DNA from: Chitinophaga rhizosphaerae
GTDB taxonomy: Bacteria; Bacteroidota; Bacteroidia; Chitinophagales; Chitinophagaceae
Assembly: GCF_003958645.1 (NCBI RefSeq)
Contig: NZ_RXLO01000004.1
Coordinates: forward strand, 248,001-312,000
Direction of reading: 5' to 3'
DNA length: 64,000 nucleotides
Shown: positions 25,627-33,680 of the stretch, in pieces
Layout: every line of letters begins with the position of its first letter
How positions within the stretch are numbered: the first letter of the stretch is position 1
Position numbers and translations under genes: made by a program
The notes under the pieces: generated by a model
What the model was told of the DNA's origin: nothing
Seen by the model: the letters and a program-made list of their open reading frames with translations, nothing else
The model's database searches: none

Positions 25627-27561
25627 TTATTGTCTGGGCAACAACCGGGGCACAATTACCAATTCGTAATCTTTCAGCTGCAAATATCGGATCAATTTAC
25701 GCAATTGAAAATAAAATTTATCGGGCCGCCGGGCGTCCGTTCCTGCGTGCAAAAGGAGCAAAAATCCGTCCAAACCACCCGGATGCCCGGCTTCATATTC
25801 CACGATGGACGCATAAATCCGGTTGCTGGAAACGTATGATCTACCCATTTCGGGGTAGGTATAATCTGCGTTGGAGCGGGTCCCGGGGGTAAAATTGACG
25901 AGTTGCATCCCCAGGTCGTGCGTCCACTGCACGATGGTATCATTGTACCATTCATACGGCGGCAGGAAGAAATGCGGTTCCGGAAGGCCCAGCCGCGCCA
26001 TGGCGCGGAGGTTCATGTCGAGATCGGATTCGAACCGGGGCCGGGTAACGAGGAGACTGTCGCGCTTTTTCCAGTCGCAGTACAGCAGGTGCCGCCCGGA
26101 ATGGGGGCCCAGGTAATTGCCGTCGGCCTGCAGGCGGCGGATCAGCGGCGCGAAGGCCGGATTTTCGTAAAATTCGCCCGTAAAAAAGAACGACCCCTTC
26201 ACGCCCAGGCTTTTCAGCGTTTCCGCGATATGCATCCCGCCATCCGCAAACTCGTGTGCGGTAAACACGAGCGCCAGCCGCTTTTTCGTTGTATCCCCCC
26301 GCGTGACGGCTTTCGGTTTTTCGCCCAATCCGGACACGGATTCCCGGAATTTCGAGAGGTCCGGCCGGTGAAGGGGTGGATGTTCCAGCGTATAGTTGTA
26401 CAGGATATCCCCCACTTCGCGGAAGAACGGGTACCCCACTTCCCCGTATTCATACTTACCATCGTTGAGCACCCCGTCGCGGTTCACGTAAATGTTGCCG
26501 GAAACCATGAATTCGACATTGTTCTTAAAGTCCGCGAAATACGCCACATCGGTCAGGTAGCCGTAGCTCCAGCCCGTTTTGTTGAATACGCGGATGTGGT
26601 CAGGGATTTTGCGGCGGCCGTCTTTGAAGCGGAAAAACTTGGTGTAGCTGTCGAAAAATTCGGTGGTGTCGTATCGCGGATGGTCGCTTTCGGAGGGCAG
26701 GGCCGCCATCCAGCGGTATAAAAACCGGTAATCTTCTTCCTGCAGATCGAATTTCCCTTTACCTGCGCTTTCCGGGAAGATCACGGAGCGGAGGAGGCGG
26801 TGCAGATCTTCGAGCGGGAAATAATTATGCTTTGTAAAATCCATGGGCGATAGAACGAGGCTATCGTTTTTATCCCAATGCGAATGGCCCACCAGCACCT
26901 GTTCACTGTAATCGAAAGGCGCCGGATTGTAAGCTGCCGGCTGATTGTAGATCATTTCGCCGTTTTGCGTGAAGCGTACGGGGTTGGTGTGGCGGTTCTC
27001 TTCTTCGCTCATGGGAACGAAGCGCCGAACAATGCGCACGTCTTTGTAACCCTTGGCCCGCAGCTGATCGTGGAGATACCCCTGGCCGAGGAATTCGTAG
27101 ATCCGGTTATAGGCGTCGTTATCGGAGACGAGGAATATTTTCTTGATGTATTGGGCGATGGACGGGAGGCCGTTTGCGGCGGATGTGTCTGTCAGCACCG
27201 GGGTTTGCCCGCTCCACGCGCTGTCGGTGAGCATGGGCGTCCATTTCCAGATGCCCAGTTTCCGCAGTTTTTCCAGCGCCAGGAAGGCCAGCGGCATTTT
27301 GACGGTGGATGCGGGATTGAAATATTGATCGCGATCGGTCTGGAAATGCCAGTCGCGGAACTGCGGCCTGCCGGAAGCATCGCGGGTGATGGTGGTGAAG
27401 ATCAGCTGAACGTGGAACGAGTCCGGATGCCCGAGCACATGCCGCAGTTGCGGGGAAGCGCGTTGGAACAGGAGATCGCGCAATGGCGCGTCTGTCCGGC
27501 CTTGCGCGGCCGCACTGCTGCAATAGCACAGCAAAAGGCAGAAAAGGAACGATCTTGGCAT
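25627..27561 (-). CDS. Secreted fusion: class A beta-lactamase-fold hydrolase + polysaccharide deacetylase-like domain
   Basis: The 644-aa precursor has a signal peptide (LFCLLLCYCSSAAA-Q). Residues of about 30-400 carry all three class A serine-hydrolase motifs: SxxK (Ser85-Thr-Val-Lys88), SDN (146-148) and KTG (328-330). Residues 428-640 resemble NodB deacetylases: a modified first motif (FTAHEFADGG, 433-442, in place of TFDDG) and the metal-binding H-S-G-R-H (487-491). It may cleave a peptide or ester and remove N-acetyl groups from envelope or foreign glycans. The first catalytic aspartate is not clearly present. It is divergent from the FAH-family gene across 56 bp. Confidence 0.8.
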   Translation of the reverse strand: MPRSFLFCLLLCYCSSAAAQGRTDAPLRDLLFQRASPQLRHVLGHPDSFHVQLIFTTITRDASGRPQFRDWHFQTDRDQYFNPASTVKMPLAFLALEKLRKLGIWKWTPMLTDSAWSGQTPVLTDTSAANGLPSIAQYIKKIFLVSDNDAYNRIYEFLGQGYLHDQLRAKGYKDVRIVRRFVPMSEEENRHTNPVRFTQNGEMIYNQPAAYNPAPFDYSEQVLVGHSHWDKNDSLVLSPMDFTKHNYFPLEDLHRLLRSVIFPESAGKGKFDLQEEDYRFLYRWMAALPSESDHPRYDTTEFFDSYTKFFRFKDGRRKIPDHIRVFNKTGWSYGYLTDVAYFADFKNNVEFMVSGNIYVNRDGVLNDGKYEYGEVGYPFFREVGDILYNYTLEHPPLHRPDLSKFRESVSGLGEKPKAVTRGDTTKKRLALVFTAHEFADGGMHIAETLKSLGVKGSFFFTGEFYENPAFAPLIRRLQADGNYLGPHSGRHLLYCDWKKRDSLLVTRPRFESDLDMNLRAMARLGLPEPHFFLPPYEWYNDTIVQWTHDLGMQLVNFTPGTRSNADYTYPEMGRSYVSSNRIYASIVEYEAGHPGGLDGFLLLLHAGTDARRPDKFYFQLRKLIRYLQLKDYELVIVPRLLPRQ

Positions 27562-27584
27562 ATCTTAAAGCTATAAAAATCCGA

Positions 27585-27592
27585 TATATTTG
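27585..27592 (+). promoter_or_regulatory. -7 element TATATTTG of the FAH-family gene
   Basis: A full match to TAnnTTTG, with a predicted start near 27598 and a 20-nt leader. On the other strand TAGCTTTA (27565-27572) directly precedes the divergent gene's ATG. Confidence 0.45.
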
Positions 27593-27617
27593 GCGGCAGA
27601 ACACCAAAACGTATTTC

Positions 27618-28634
27618 ATGAAACTCGTTACCTATGTACGGGAAGACGTTGACCAGCTGGCCATGCTCGTGAACGGCACCCTGTACAATATGCAGGATCT
27701 CCATCCCGAATTGCCTTCCACAATGCATATGTTTTTGCAGATGTGGGAAGAGGTGATCGACCTGGCCAAAGCGATAGACGCCCGGCTGAAGGAAGGTCAT
27801 TCCCCTCGCTCCAACATTCACGGCGTGCCTTTCGAAGGCGTGCAGCTCCTGGCGCCGGTACCTTTCCCGACCAGCTGCCGCGACGGTTACGCGTTCCGCC
27901 AGCATGTGGCCGCGGCACGGAGGAACCGGAAGGTAGACATGATCCCCGAGTTCGATCAATATCCCATCTTCTATTTCACCAATCACAACGCCATCCAGGG
28001 CCCCGGCGATATTTTCTGCATGCCCGACCATTTCGACAAACTCGATTTCGAGCTGGAAGCCGCCGTCGTGATCTGCAAGCGAGGCCGCAACATCTCCGCT
28101 GCGGAGGCAGATGATTATATCGGCGGATACATGATCATGAACGACATGAGCGCCCGCACCCTGCAGATGGAAGAAATGAAACTCAACCTCGGGCCCGCCA
28201 AGGGTAAGGATTTCAGCACCGTCATCGGCCCCATGCTCGTTACGCCCGATGAGTTGGAGCCTTACCTCATCCCCGCCAAAAACGGCCATACCGGCAACAA
28301 CTTCAACCTCAAGATGCGCTGCCGCGTAAACGGCGTGCAGGTGAGCGAAGGCAATATGGGCGATATGGACTGGACGTTCGCGGAGATCATCGAGCGATGC
28401 GCGTACGGGGCAGACATCCTTCCCGGAGACGTGATCGGCAGCGGCACGGTGGGCACAGGCTGCTTCCTGGAGCTCAACGGCACCGGCAAGCTCAACGATC
28501 CCAATTACAAGGAACAATGGCTGCAACCCGGCGATGTGGTAGAAATGGAAATCGACGGATTAGGCATATTGACGAATACCATCGTGGCAGAAGAAACGGA
28601 ATTTTCCATCCTGTCCTTAAAGAAAAATATTTAA
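27618..28634 (+). CDS. Fumarylacetoacetate hydrolase family protein
   Basis: The 338-aa cytoplasmic enzyme shows the FAH fold metal site: Glu145 and Glu147 (DFELEAAVV) and Asp176 (MIMNDMSAR), with an acidic residue in CRDGYAF (87-93). The family cleaves C-C bonds of acylpyruvates, as in tyrosine/homogentisate breakdown. It is shorter than classical FAH (about 420 aa). It is followed 9 bp later by a flavin-reductase gene. This pair recurs in Bacteroidetes aromatic amino-acid catabolism loci, which is the best guess for its role. ATG 27618 is chosen because a longer frame enters the divergent gene. Confidence 0.88.
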   Translation: MKLVTYVREDVDQLAMLVNGTLYNMQDLHPELPSTMHMFLQMWEEVIDLAKAIDARLKEGHSPRSNIHGVPFEGVQLLAPVPFPTSCRDGYAFRQHVAAARRNRKVDMIPEFDQYPIFYFTNHNAIQGPGDIFCMPDHFDKLDFELEAAVVICKRGRNISAAEADDYIGGYMIMNDMSARTLQMEEMKLNLGPAKGKDFSTVIGPMLVTPDELEPYLIPAKNGHTGNNFNLKMRCRVNGVQVSEGNMGDMDWTFAEIIERCAYGADILPGDVIGSGTVGTGCFLELNGTGKLNDPNYKEQWLQPGDVVEMEIDGLGILTNTIVAEETEFSILSLKKNI

Positions 28635-28643
28635 CCGCCCGGC

Positions 28644-29531
28644 ATGAGAATAGATCCTTCGGAAGTCAAAACCTCCGTTTTGCACGCGTACCTCCTGGGT
28701 GCGGTGGCGCCGCGCCCGATTTGCTTCGCCAGCACGGTGGATGCAGACGGGCAGCCGAATTTAAGCCCGTTCAGCTTCTTCAACGTGTTCGGCTCCAACC
28801 CGCCCACGCTCGTGTTCTCACCTTCCCGCCGCGTGCGCGACAACACCGTCAAACACACCCTGGAAAACATTTACGCCACCCGCGAAGTGGTGATCAATGT
28901 CGTGAATTACGCCATGGTTCAGCAAACCTCGCTTTCCAGCTGCGAATATCCCCGCGGAACGGACGAGTTCGTGAAAGCCGGGTTCACCCCGCTGCCTTCC
29001 GAAAAAGTGAAACCTTTCCGCGTGGCGGAAAGCCCCGTCCAGATGGAATGTAAGGTGAGAGACATCATCGAGACCGGCACCGGTGGCGGCGCGGGCAACC
29101 TCGTCATCTGCGAGCCCGTTCTCCTCCACGTCAACGAAAACATTCTCGACAATTCCGGAAAAATCGATCCGCAGAAGATCGACCTCGTGGCGCGCATGGG
29201 CGCGGATTATTATTGCCGCGCCTCCGGCACCGCGGTGTTCGAAGTGGCGAAACCCAATACCCAACTCGGTATCGGCGTAGATGCGCTACCGCCGGCCATC
29301 CGCAACAGCCACATCCTCACCGGCAATAATCTGGGGCAACTGGGCAATGTGGAAACCCTCCCGCCGGTAGACCCCGCTTTTGCCGACGAGCACCTCACCA
29401 ACATCATCCAGTATTTTTCCATCAATCCCGAAGAAATGGAAAAAGAACTGCACCGTTACGCCAAACAGCTCCTCGATTCCCGAAAGGTTGCCGAAGCCTG
29501 GCAGGTGCTCCTCGCAGGAAACCTACACTGA
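28644..29531 (+). CDS. Flavin reductase family protein (FMN-binding split barrel)
   Basis: The 295-aa protein has the flavin-reductase-like domain at about 15-190: GAVAPRPICFASTVDADGQPNLSPFSFFNVFGSNPP is the flavin-binding signature in two adjacent segments, with ATREVVINVVN following. Such enzymes bind FMN and can act as reductase partners of oxygenases. It is cotranscribed with the FAH-family gene. The C-terminal 100 residues are an extension of unknown purpose. Confidence 0.88.
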   Translation: MRIDPSEVKTSVLHAYLLGAVAPRPICFASTVDADGQPNLSPFSFFNVFGSNPPTLVFSPSRRVRDNTVKHTLENIYATREVVINVVNYAMVQQTSLSSCEYPRGTDEFVKAGFTPLPSEKVKPFRVAESPVQMECKVRDIIETGTGGGAGNLVICEPVLLHVNENILDNSGKIDPQKIDLVARMGADYYCRASGTAVFEVAKPNTQLGIGVDALPPAIRNSHILTGNNLGQLGNVETLPPVDPAFADEHLTNIIQYFSINPEEMEKELHRYAKQLLDSRKVAEAWQVLLAGNLH

Positions 29532-29550
29532 CAAAGCATCTCCACAAACA

Positions 29551-29583
29551 GAAAGCGGTCCCGGCATTACCGGGACCGCTTTC
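29551..29583. terminator. Bidirectional terminator
   Basis: A perfect 14-bp stem GAAAGCGGTCCCGG/CCGGGACCGCTTTC (29551-29564/29570-29583) with loop CATTA lies between convergent genes. Confidence 0.8.
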
Positions 29584-29603
29584 TTTATCTGAAAATCCGT
29601 GAT

Positions 29604-30341
29604 TTACGATTTACCGCCGAACACTTTTTTCAGCAGCTCGGAAGTGCGTGCCGCAGGATTGTTGCGGATCGCGGCCTCTTCCTTGCCGATCTGGTCGAAC
29701 AGGGCGCTAACGGCCTTGTTGGTCACATATCCTTTCAGATCGGGATCGAGTTTGGTGAAGGAAGTGGGGAGGCTGTTGTATTTGGTGACGATATCGCCAT
29801 AATACTTGGTAGCCATGGTCTGGTTCAGCGCCGAATCGATCACGGGCGAAAACGCAGCTACGAGGCTGGCGGTGGTTTTCTCCCTGAAGAAGTTGGTGGC
29901 GGAGTTTTGCCCGCCGGTAACGAGTTTCAGCGCGTCGGTGATGGTCATTTGCTTGATGGCGTTCACGAAGATCGGGGCGGCGAACCCTACGGCGTTTTCG
30001 GCGGAGCGGTTGATCTGGAGGATCGCTTTATCCACCAGGCTGCCCATTCCGATGCTGCGGAGCGCCTTTTCGGCTTTCAGCGCGTCGGGCGGGAGGAGCA
30101 CTTTGTAGAGCTGGTTCCCGAAGAAACCGTCCTGTTTGTTGAGCAGGCCGATGCCTTTGAGGACGCCCTTCTCCAGCGCTTCCTTGATGCCGCCGGCGGC
30201 TTCGTTTTCAGTGACGTTGCTGCCGGTGGGCGAAGTGCTGCCGGAATTGAGGACATTGCCCACCTTCTTGAGGATCTGGGCATTGGCCGTGGTGTGGAGG
30301 ACGAGGGCGCCCGCCGCGATAAGGATGGTACGTTTTAACAT
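29604..30341 (-). CDS. DUF4197 domain-containing secreted protein
   Basis: The 245-aa precursor has a signal peptide (ILIAAGALVLHTTANA-Q). The DUF4197 region includes GIKEALEKGVLKGIGLLNKQDGFFGN, LLPPDALKAEKALRSIGMG and MATKYYGDIVTKY. It is mainly helical, periplasmic, and of unknown function. It lies downstream of the UspA gene with a 24-bp gap and may share its transcript. Confidence 0.88.
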   Translation of the reverse strand: MLKRTILIAAGALVLHTTANAQILKKVGNVLNSGSTSPTGSNVTENEAAGGIKEALEKGVLKGIGLLNKQDGFFGNQLYKVLLPPDALKAEKALRSIGMGSLVDKAILQINRSAENAVGFAAPIFVNAIKQMTITDALKLVTGGQNSATNFFREKTTASLVAAFSPVIDSALNQTMATKYYGDIVTKYNSLPTSFTKLDPDLKGYVTNKAVSALFDQIGKEEAAIRNNPAARTSELLKKVFGGKS

Positions 30342-30365
30342 GATGCTGTTGTTTTGTACAGGGTG

Positions 30366-31193
30366 TCATTCGTGGATAGACAAAAGCGGAACATGCGTCT
30401 GGAACGCGATCCGCGAAGTATTGCTGCGTTTGAATATGCTGTCGAACAGGCCGTGCTTCTTCGGGATAATGAGCAGCAGGTCGGCCTGCAGCCCCTGTGC
30501 GAAATCCGTAACGGCTTCCGGCACGTTGGGCCGGTCGATGAAATGATATTGCGGGTTGTAGTCGTGCAGCATGTTGTCCAGTTCCTGGTTTTCTTCCGGG
30601 CGGATGTGTTCGCGGCCTTCTTTCTGGATGTTTACGACATGCAGTTCGGGCTTGAAGATATCGAGGAACCGGAGGAGCGGCTCGCGGCGGGTGGTTTTGG
30701 CCACTTTGCGGAGGTCGCAGGCGAACACGACTTTTTTAACGGGCTTGAAGGGAGATTCCGTGGGAACCACGATCACGGGGTACGCGGATGTTTTCACGAC
30801 GTCGACGGTGTTGGAGCCGACGAGGATTTCTTCCAGCTGGCTGCCGCCGGTGATGCCCATTACGACAACGTCTGCCAGTTCTTCGCGGCAAACCTGGTCG
30901 ATATTGGCGGCCAGGAGGTGATTATCTGCGCGGATATCGAGGGTGATATGGGCCGGGACCATCGGTTTGAGCTGGGCCTGCATGTTGCGGAGCCCTTCCA
31001 TGCTGGATGCCCGGAGGTCGTCCATGTTTACGATGGGCACGGCGGTGGGAAGGTCCGGAATGGGGACGATCAGTTCGTAGGCGTGGTACAGCACGATGCG
31101 GGTGGCGCCTGTCTGGCCGGCGAGGCCGATGGCGTATCTGGCCGCATTGTAAGCCGTTTCCGAAAAATCCGTTGGTACGATGATGGTTTTCAT
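30366..31193 (-). CDS. Universal stress protein, tandem UspA domains
   Basis: The 275-aa cytoplasmic protein has two Usp repeats (about 1-145 and 150-275). The first starts MKTIIVPTDFSETAYNAARYA and contains VVMGITGGSQLEEILVGSN, close to the ATP-binding G-x2-G-x9-G-S/T pattern. The second is degenerate (DLLLIIPKKHGLFDSIFKRSN). These proteins respond to stress and starvation. No partner is obvious. Confidence 0.88.
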   Translation of the reverse strand: MKTIIVPTDFSETAYNAARYAIGLAGQTGATRIVLYHAYELIVPIPDLPTAVPIVNMDDLRASSMEGLRNMQAQLKPMVPAHITLDIRADNHLLAANIDQVCREELADVVVMGITGGSQLEEILVGSNTVDVVKTSAYPVIVVPTESPFKPVKKVVFACDLRKVAKTTRREPLLRFLDIFKPELHVVNIQKEGREHIRPEENQELDNMLHDYNPQYHFIDRPNVPEAVTDFAQGLQADLLLIIPKKHGLFDSIFKRSNTSRIAFQTHVPLLSIHE

Positions 31194-31327
31194 GCCGGGT
31201 CAGTTTTAGCTGGTTTAAAGGTACGCAATAACCGCACCAATCGCTGACATGAAATCATAAATAAATTATAAAAACACACCATGCGGGGCCGTTGGGAAGG
31301 GATGCGGCAAATGCGGCCGAAATCGAT

Positions 31328-31335
31328 TATTTTTG
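31328..31335 (+). promoter_or_regulatory. -7 element TATTTTTG of lysS
   Basis: A full match to TAnnTTTG, about 57 bp before the lysS ATG. No well-spaced -33 element was found. Confidence 0.4.
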
Positions 31336-31391
31336 CGGTCTCGTAATGCCGGGGGATCGTTGTCCCCCACAAAACAGTACTAATCACGACA

Positions 31392-32930
31392 ATGAGCGTA
31401 ACTACCCAACAACAGCTTTCGGAACAGGAAATTATCCGTCGCGACAAGCTGAAAGAGCTGCAAAACCTGGGGATCGACCCGTATCCCGCCGCCGAATACC
31501 CGGTAAACGCGTATTCCACGGATATCAAGGCCGGTTATTCGGAAGAAACGAAGGACCAATACCAGGAAGTTTGCCTGGCTGGCCGTATTATGAGCACCCG
31601 CGACATGGGCAAGGCGAATTTCGCCGTACTGCAAGACAGCAAGGGTAGGATCCAACTGTATATAAAGCGGGACGATATTTGTCCCGGAGAAGATAAAACC
31701 CTGTACGACACCGTTTGGAAGAAACTGACCGACATCGGCGATTTCATCGGCGTGAAAGGCTACGCTTTCGTGACCAAAACCGGCGAAACTTCCGTGCATG
31801 TGAAGGAGCTCACCATCCTGGCGAAGGCGCTCCGCCCGCTGCCGGTGGTGAAAGTGAAAGACGGAGAGGCGTTCGACGAGGTGACCGATCCGGAATTCAA
31901 ATACCGTCAGCGTTACGCCGACCTGGTGATCAACCCCGATGTGAAGGAAGTGTTTATCAAGCGCACCCGCCTGATGCAGACGATCCGGGATTTCTACAAC
32001 GCCATGGGGTACCTGGAGGTGGAAACGCCCATCCTGCAAGCCATTCCCGGCGGAGCCGCCGCGCGCCCGTTCATCACGCACCACAATGCGCTCGATATGC
32101 CGCTGTACCTCCGCATCGCCAACGAACTGTACCTGAAAAGGCTCATCGTAGGCGGTTTCGAAGGCGTGTACGAATTCGCGAAAGATTTCCGGAACGAAGG
32201 GATGGACCGTACCCACAATCCCGAATTCACCGTAATGGAAATGTACGCCGCGTACAAGGACTATAACTGGATGATGGACACCACCGAGCAACTGCTCGAA
32301 AAAGTAGCCACGAACGTGAACGGCACTACGAAAGTAGCCGTGGGCGAGCGGGAGATCGACTTCAAAGCCCCCTATCCCCGCGTCCCCATCTACGAAGCCA
32401 TCCGCCAGCACACCGGGTTCGACGTATCCGGAATGGACGAAGCCGGCATCCGCGAGGTTTGCAAACAACTCGGCCTCCACGCCGATCCCAACCACGGCAA
32501 AGGCAAACTGATCGACGAAATCTTCGGCGAGAAATGCGAGCACCACTACGTGCAACCCACTTTCATCACCGACTACCCCGTCGAAATGAGCCCCCTCACC
32601 AAGCGCCACCGCAGCAAAGCAGGCGTGGTAGAGCGTTTCGAGCTGATCTGCAACGGCAAGGAAATCGCCAACGCCTACTCCGAGCTCAACGACCCGATCG
32701 ATCAGCGGCAGCGTTTCGAAGACCAGGTGGCCCTCATGGAACGCGGAGACGATGAAGCCATGTACATCGACTACGACTTCCTTCGCGCCCTCGAATACGG
32801 CATGCCCCCCACCTCCGGGATCGGTATCGGCATCGACCGTTTGACGATGCTCATGACCAACCAGCCGTCTATCCAGGACGTGCTGTTCTTCCCGCAGATG
32901 CGGCCGGAAAAGGTACAAACCGCCGAATAA
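31392..32930 (+). CDS. lysS: Lysyl-tRNA synthetase, class II
   Basis: The 512-aa synthetase charges tRNA-Lys. The N-terminal OB-fold anticodon domain (about 55-165) includes VCLAGRIMSTRDMGKANFAVLQD. The class II core shows motif 1 (GYLEVETPILQ), motif 2 (FRNEGMDRTHNPEFTVMEMY) and motif 3 (GIGIGIDRLTML) near the C-terminus. A strong terminator follows. Confidence 0.97.
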   Translation: MSVTTQQQLSEQEIIRRDKLKELQNLGIDPYPAAEYPVNAYSTDIKAGYSEETKDQYQEVCLAGRIMSTRDMGKANFAVLQDSKGRIQLYIKRDDICPGEDKTLYDTVWKKLTDIGDFIGVKGYAFVTKTGETSVHVKELTILAKALRPLPVVKVKDGEAFDEVTDPEFKYRQRYADLVINPDVKEVFIKRTRLMQTIRDFYNAMGYLEVETPILQAIPGGAAARPFITHHNALDMPLYLRIANELYLKRLIVGGFEGVYEFAKDFRNEGMDRTHNPEFTVMEMYAAYKDYNWMMDTTEQLLEKVATNVNGTTKVAVGEREIDFKAPYPRVPIYEAIRQHTGFDVSGMDEAGIREVCKQLGLHADPNHGKGKLIDEIFGEKCEHHYVQPTFITDYPVEMSPLTKRHRSKAGVVERFELICNGKEIANAYSELNDPIDQRQRFEDQVALMERGDDEAMYIDYDFLRALEYGMPPTSGIGIGIDRLTMLMTNQPSIQDVLFFPQMRPEKVQTAE

Positions 32931-32949
32931 CGGAATGATTTTCAATAGC

Positions 32950-32982
32950 GAGCCCGGCACCTGTGGTGCCGGGCTCTTTTTT
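32950..32982 (+). terminator. Rho-independent terminator of lysS
   Basis: A perfect 12-bp stem GAGCCCGGCACC/GGTGCCGGGCTC with loop TGT is followed by TTTTTTATT. Confidence 0.92.
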
Positions 32983-33078
32983 ATTGTGGAAATCCCCCCA
33001 AAATGGGAAAGGGATGTCAGCAGGTGCGTTCGTTGAACAAAAGCCGGGCGGCATCGTTAAGTTGTAAACCCTTTGCTC

Positions 33079-33459
33079 ATGCGTATCCATATACCCACGT
33101 TCGTAGCCGTAGTCGTATTCGCCCTTGTCTGGATTTTCTTCGGCATCGCCCATCTCGTTAATGCAAAAGCCCTCGGTCCGCTGGTGGCCCGCATTCCCGG
33201 AGGCGTTTTCTGGATCTATTTCACCGGGGCGGCCATGATCCTGGGAGGCGTCGCCATCATCCTCAACAAATGGGCGAAAACCGCCTGTTACCTGCTGGCG
33301 CTCATGCTTTTCATTTTCATCCTCGTCATCCACCTGCCATCACTCGTTCGCGGCGAGTTTGCCGCGCCCGTCAACATCCTCAAAGACCTGGGCTTCATCG
33401 CCGCATCCATCATCATCGGCAACATCCGGGACCATATCAGGCAACTGGGCCAGCTGTAG
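33079..33459 (+). CDS. DoxX family membrane protein
   Basis: This 126-aa protein of four membrane helices (FVAVVVFALVWIFFGIAHL, WIYFTGAAMILGGVAII, ACYLLALMLFIFILVIHL, LGFIAASIIIG) matches the small DoxX/DoxD-like family. Members occur near redox and detoxification genes, but most have no defined function. ATG 33079 is preferred to a TTG two codons upstream. Its 3' end overlaps the 3' flank of a decayed LytTR-box element on the other strand. Confidence 0.78.
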   Translation: MRIHIPTFVAVVVFALVWIFFGIAHLVNAKALGPLVARIPGGVFWIYFTGAAMILGGVAIILNKWAKTACYLLALMLFIFILVIHLPSLVRGEFAAPVNILKDLGFIAASIIIGNIRDHIRQLGQL

Positions 33460-33480
33460 ACATAACCGGCCCGTTGCCTG

Positions 33481-33578
33481 ACGACCATATCCTATGAAAA
33501 ACCATGCGGTAAGGTACGCGCCAGGCCCATGCCACTGCAGCTCCATTTCACGGACGCGCGGTTCTGCCGCATGACCGG
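33481..33578 (-). repeat. Decayed copy E of the LytTR-box element
   Basis: The core TTTTTCATAGGATATGGT is intact on the minus strand (33485-33502). TACCTTAC stands at the -7 place (33509-33516), 23 bp from the conserved ATG as in copies A and B. Weak boxes CGTCCGT (33550-33556) and CGGTCAT (33571-33577) keep the 21-bp spacing. The terminator hairpin with T-tract is missing: the downstream sequence runs into the DoxX gene end, where a GC-rich hairpin without T-tract can form. Confidence 0.5.
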
Positions 33579-33680
33579 TCGTTTTCTGTAAACCGCCGGT
33601 ATAATTGATTGTCATAATTGATAATTGATCTTTATTTTCGCTCCGCTCCGGGATTTCCGGATTTGAACCTGTCAAAAATT

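Noticed and set aside
33288..33488. Minus-strand ORF of 66 codons starting at the conserved ATG of the decayed LytTR-box copy
   Set aside because: Beyond the first two codons it is antisense to the DoxX gene and has a composition typical of a shadow frame; the other copies do not share its sequence.
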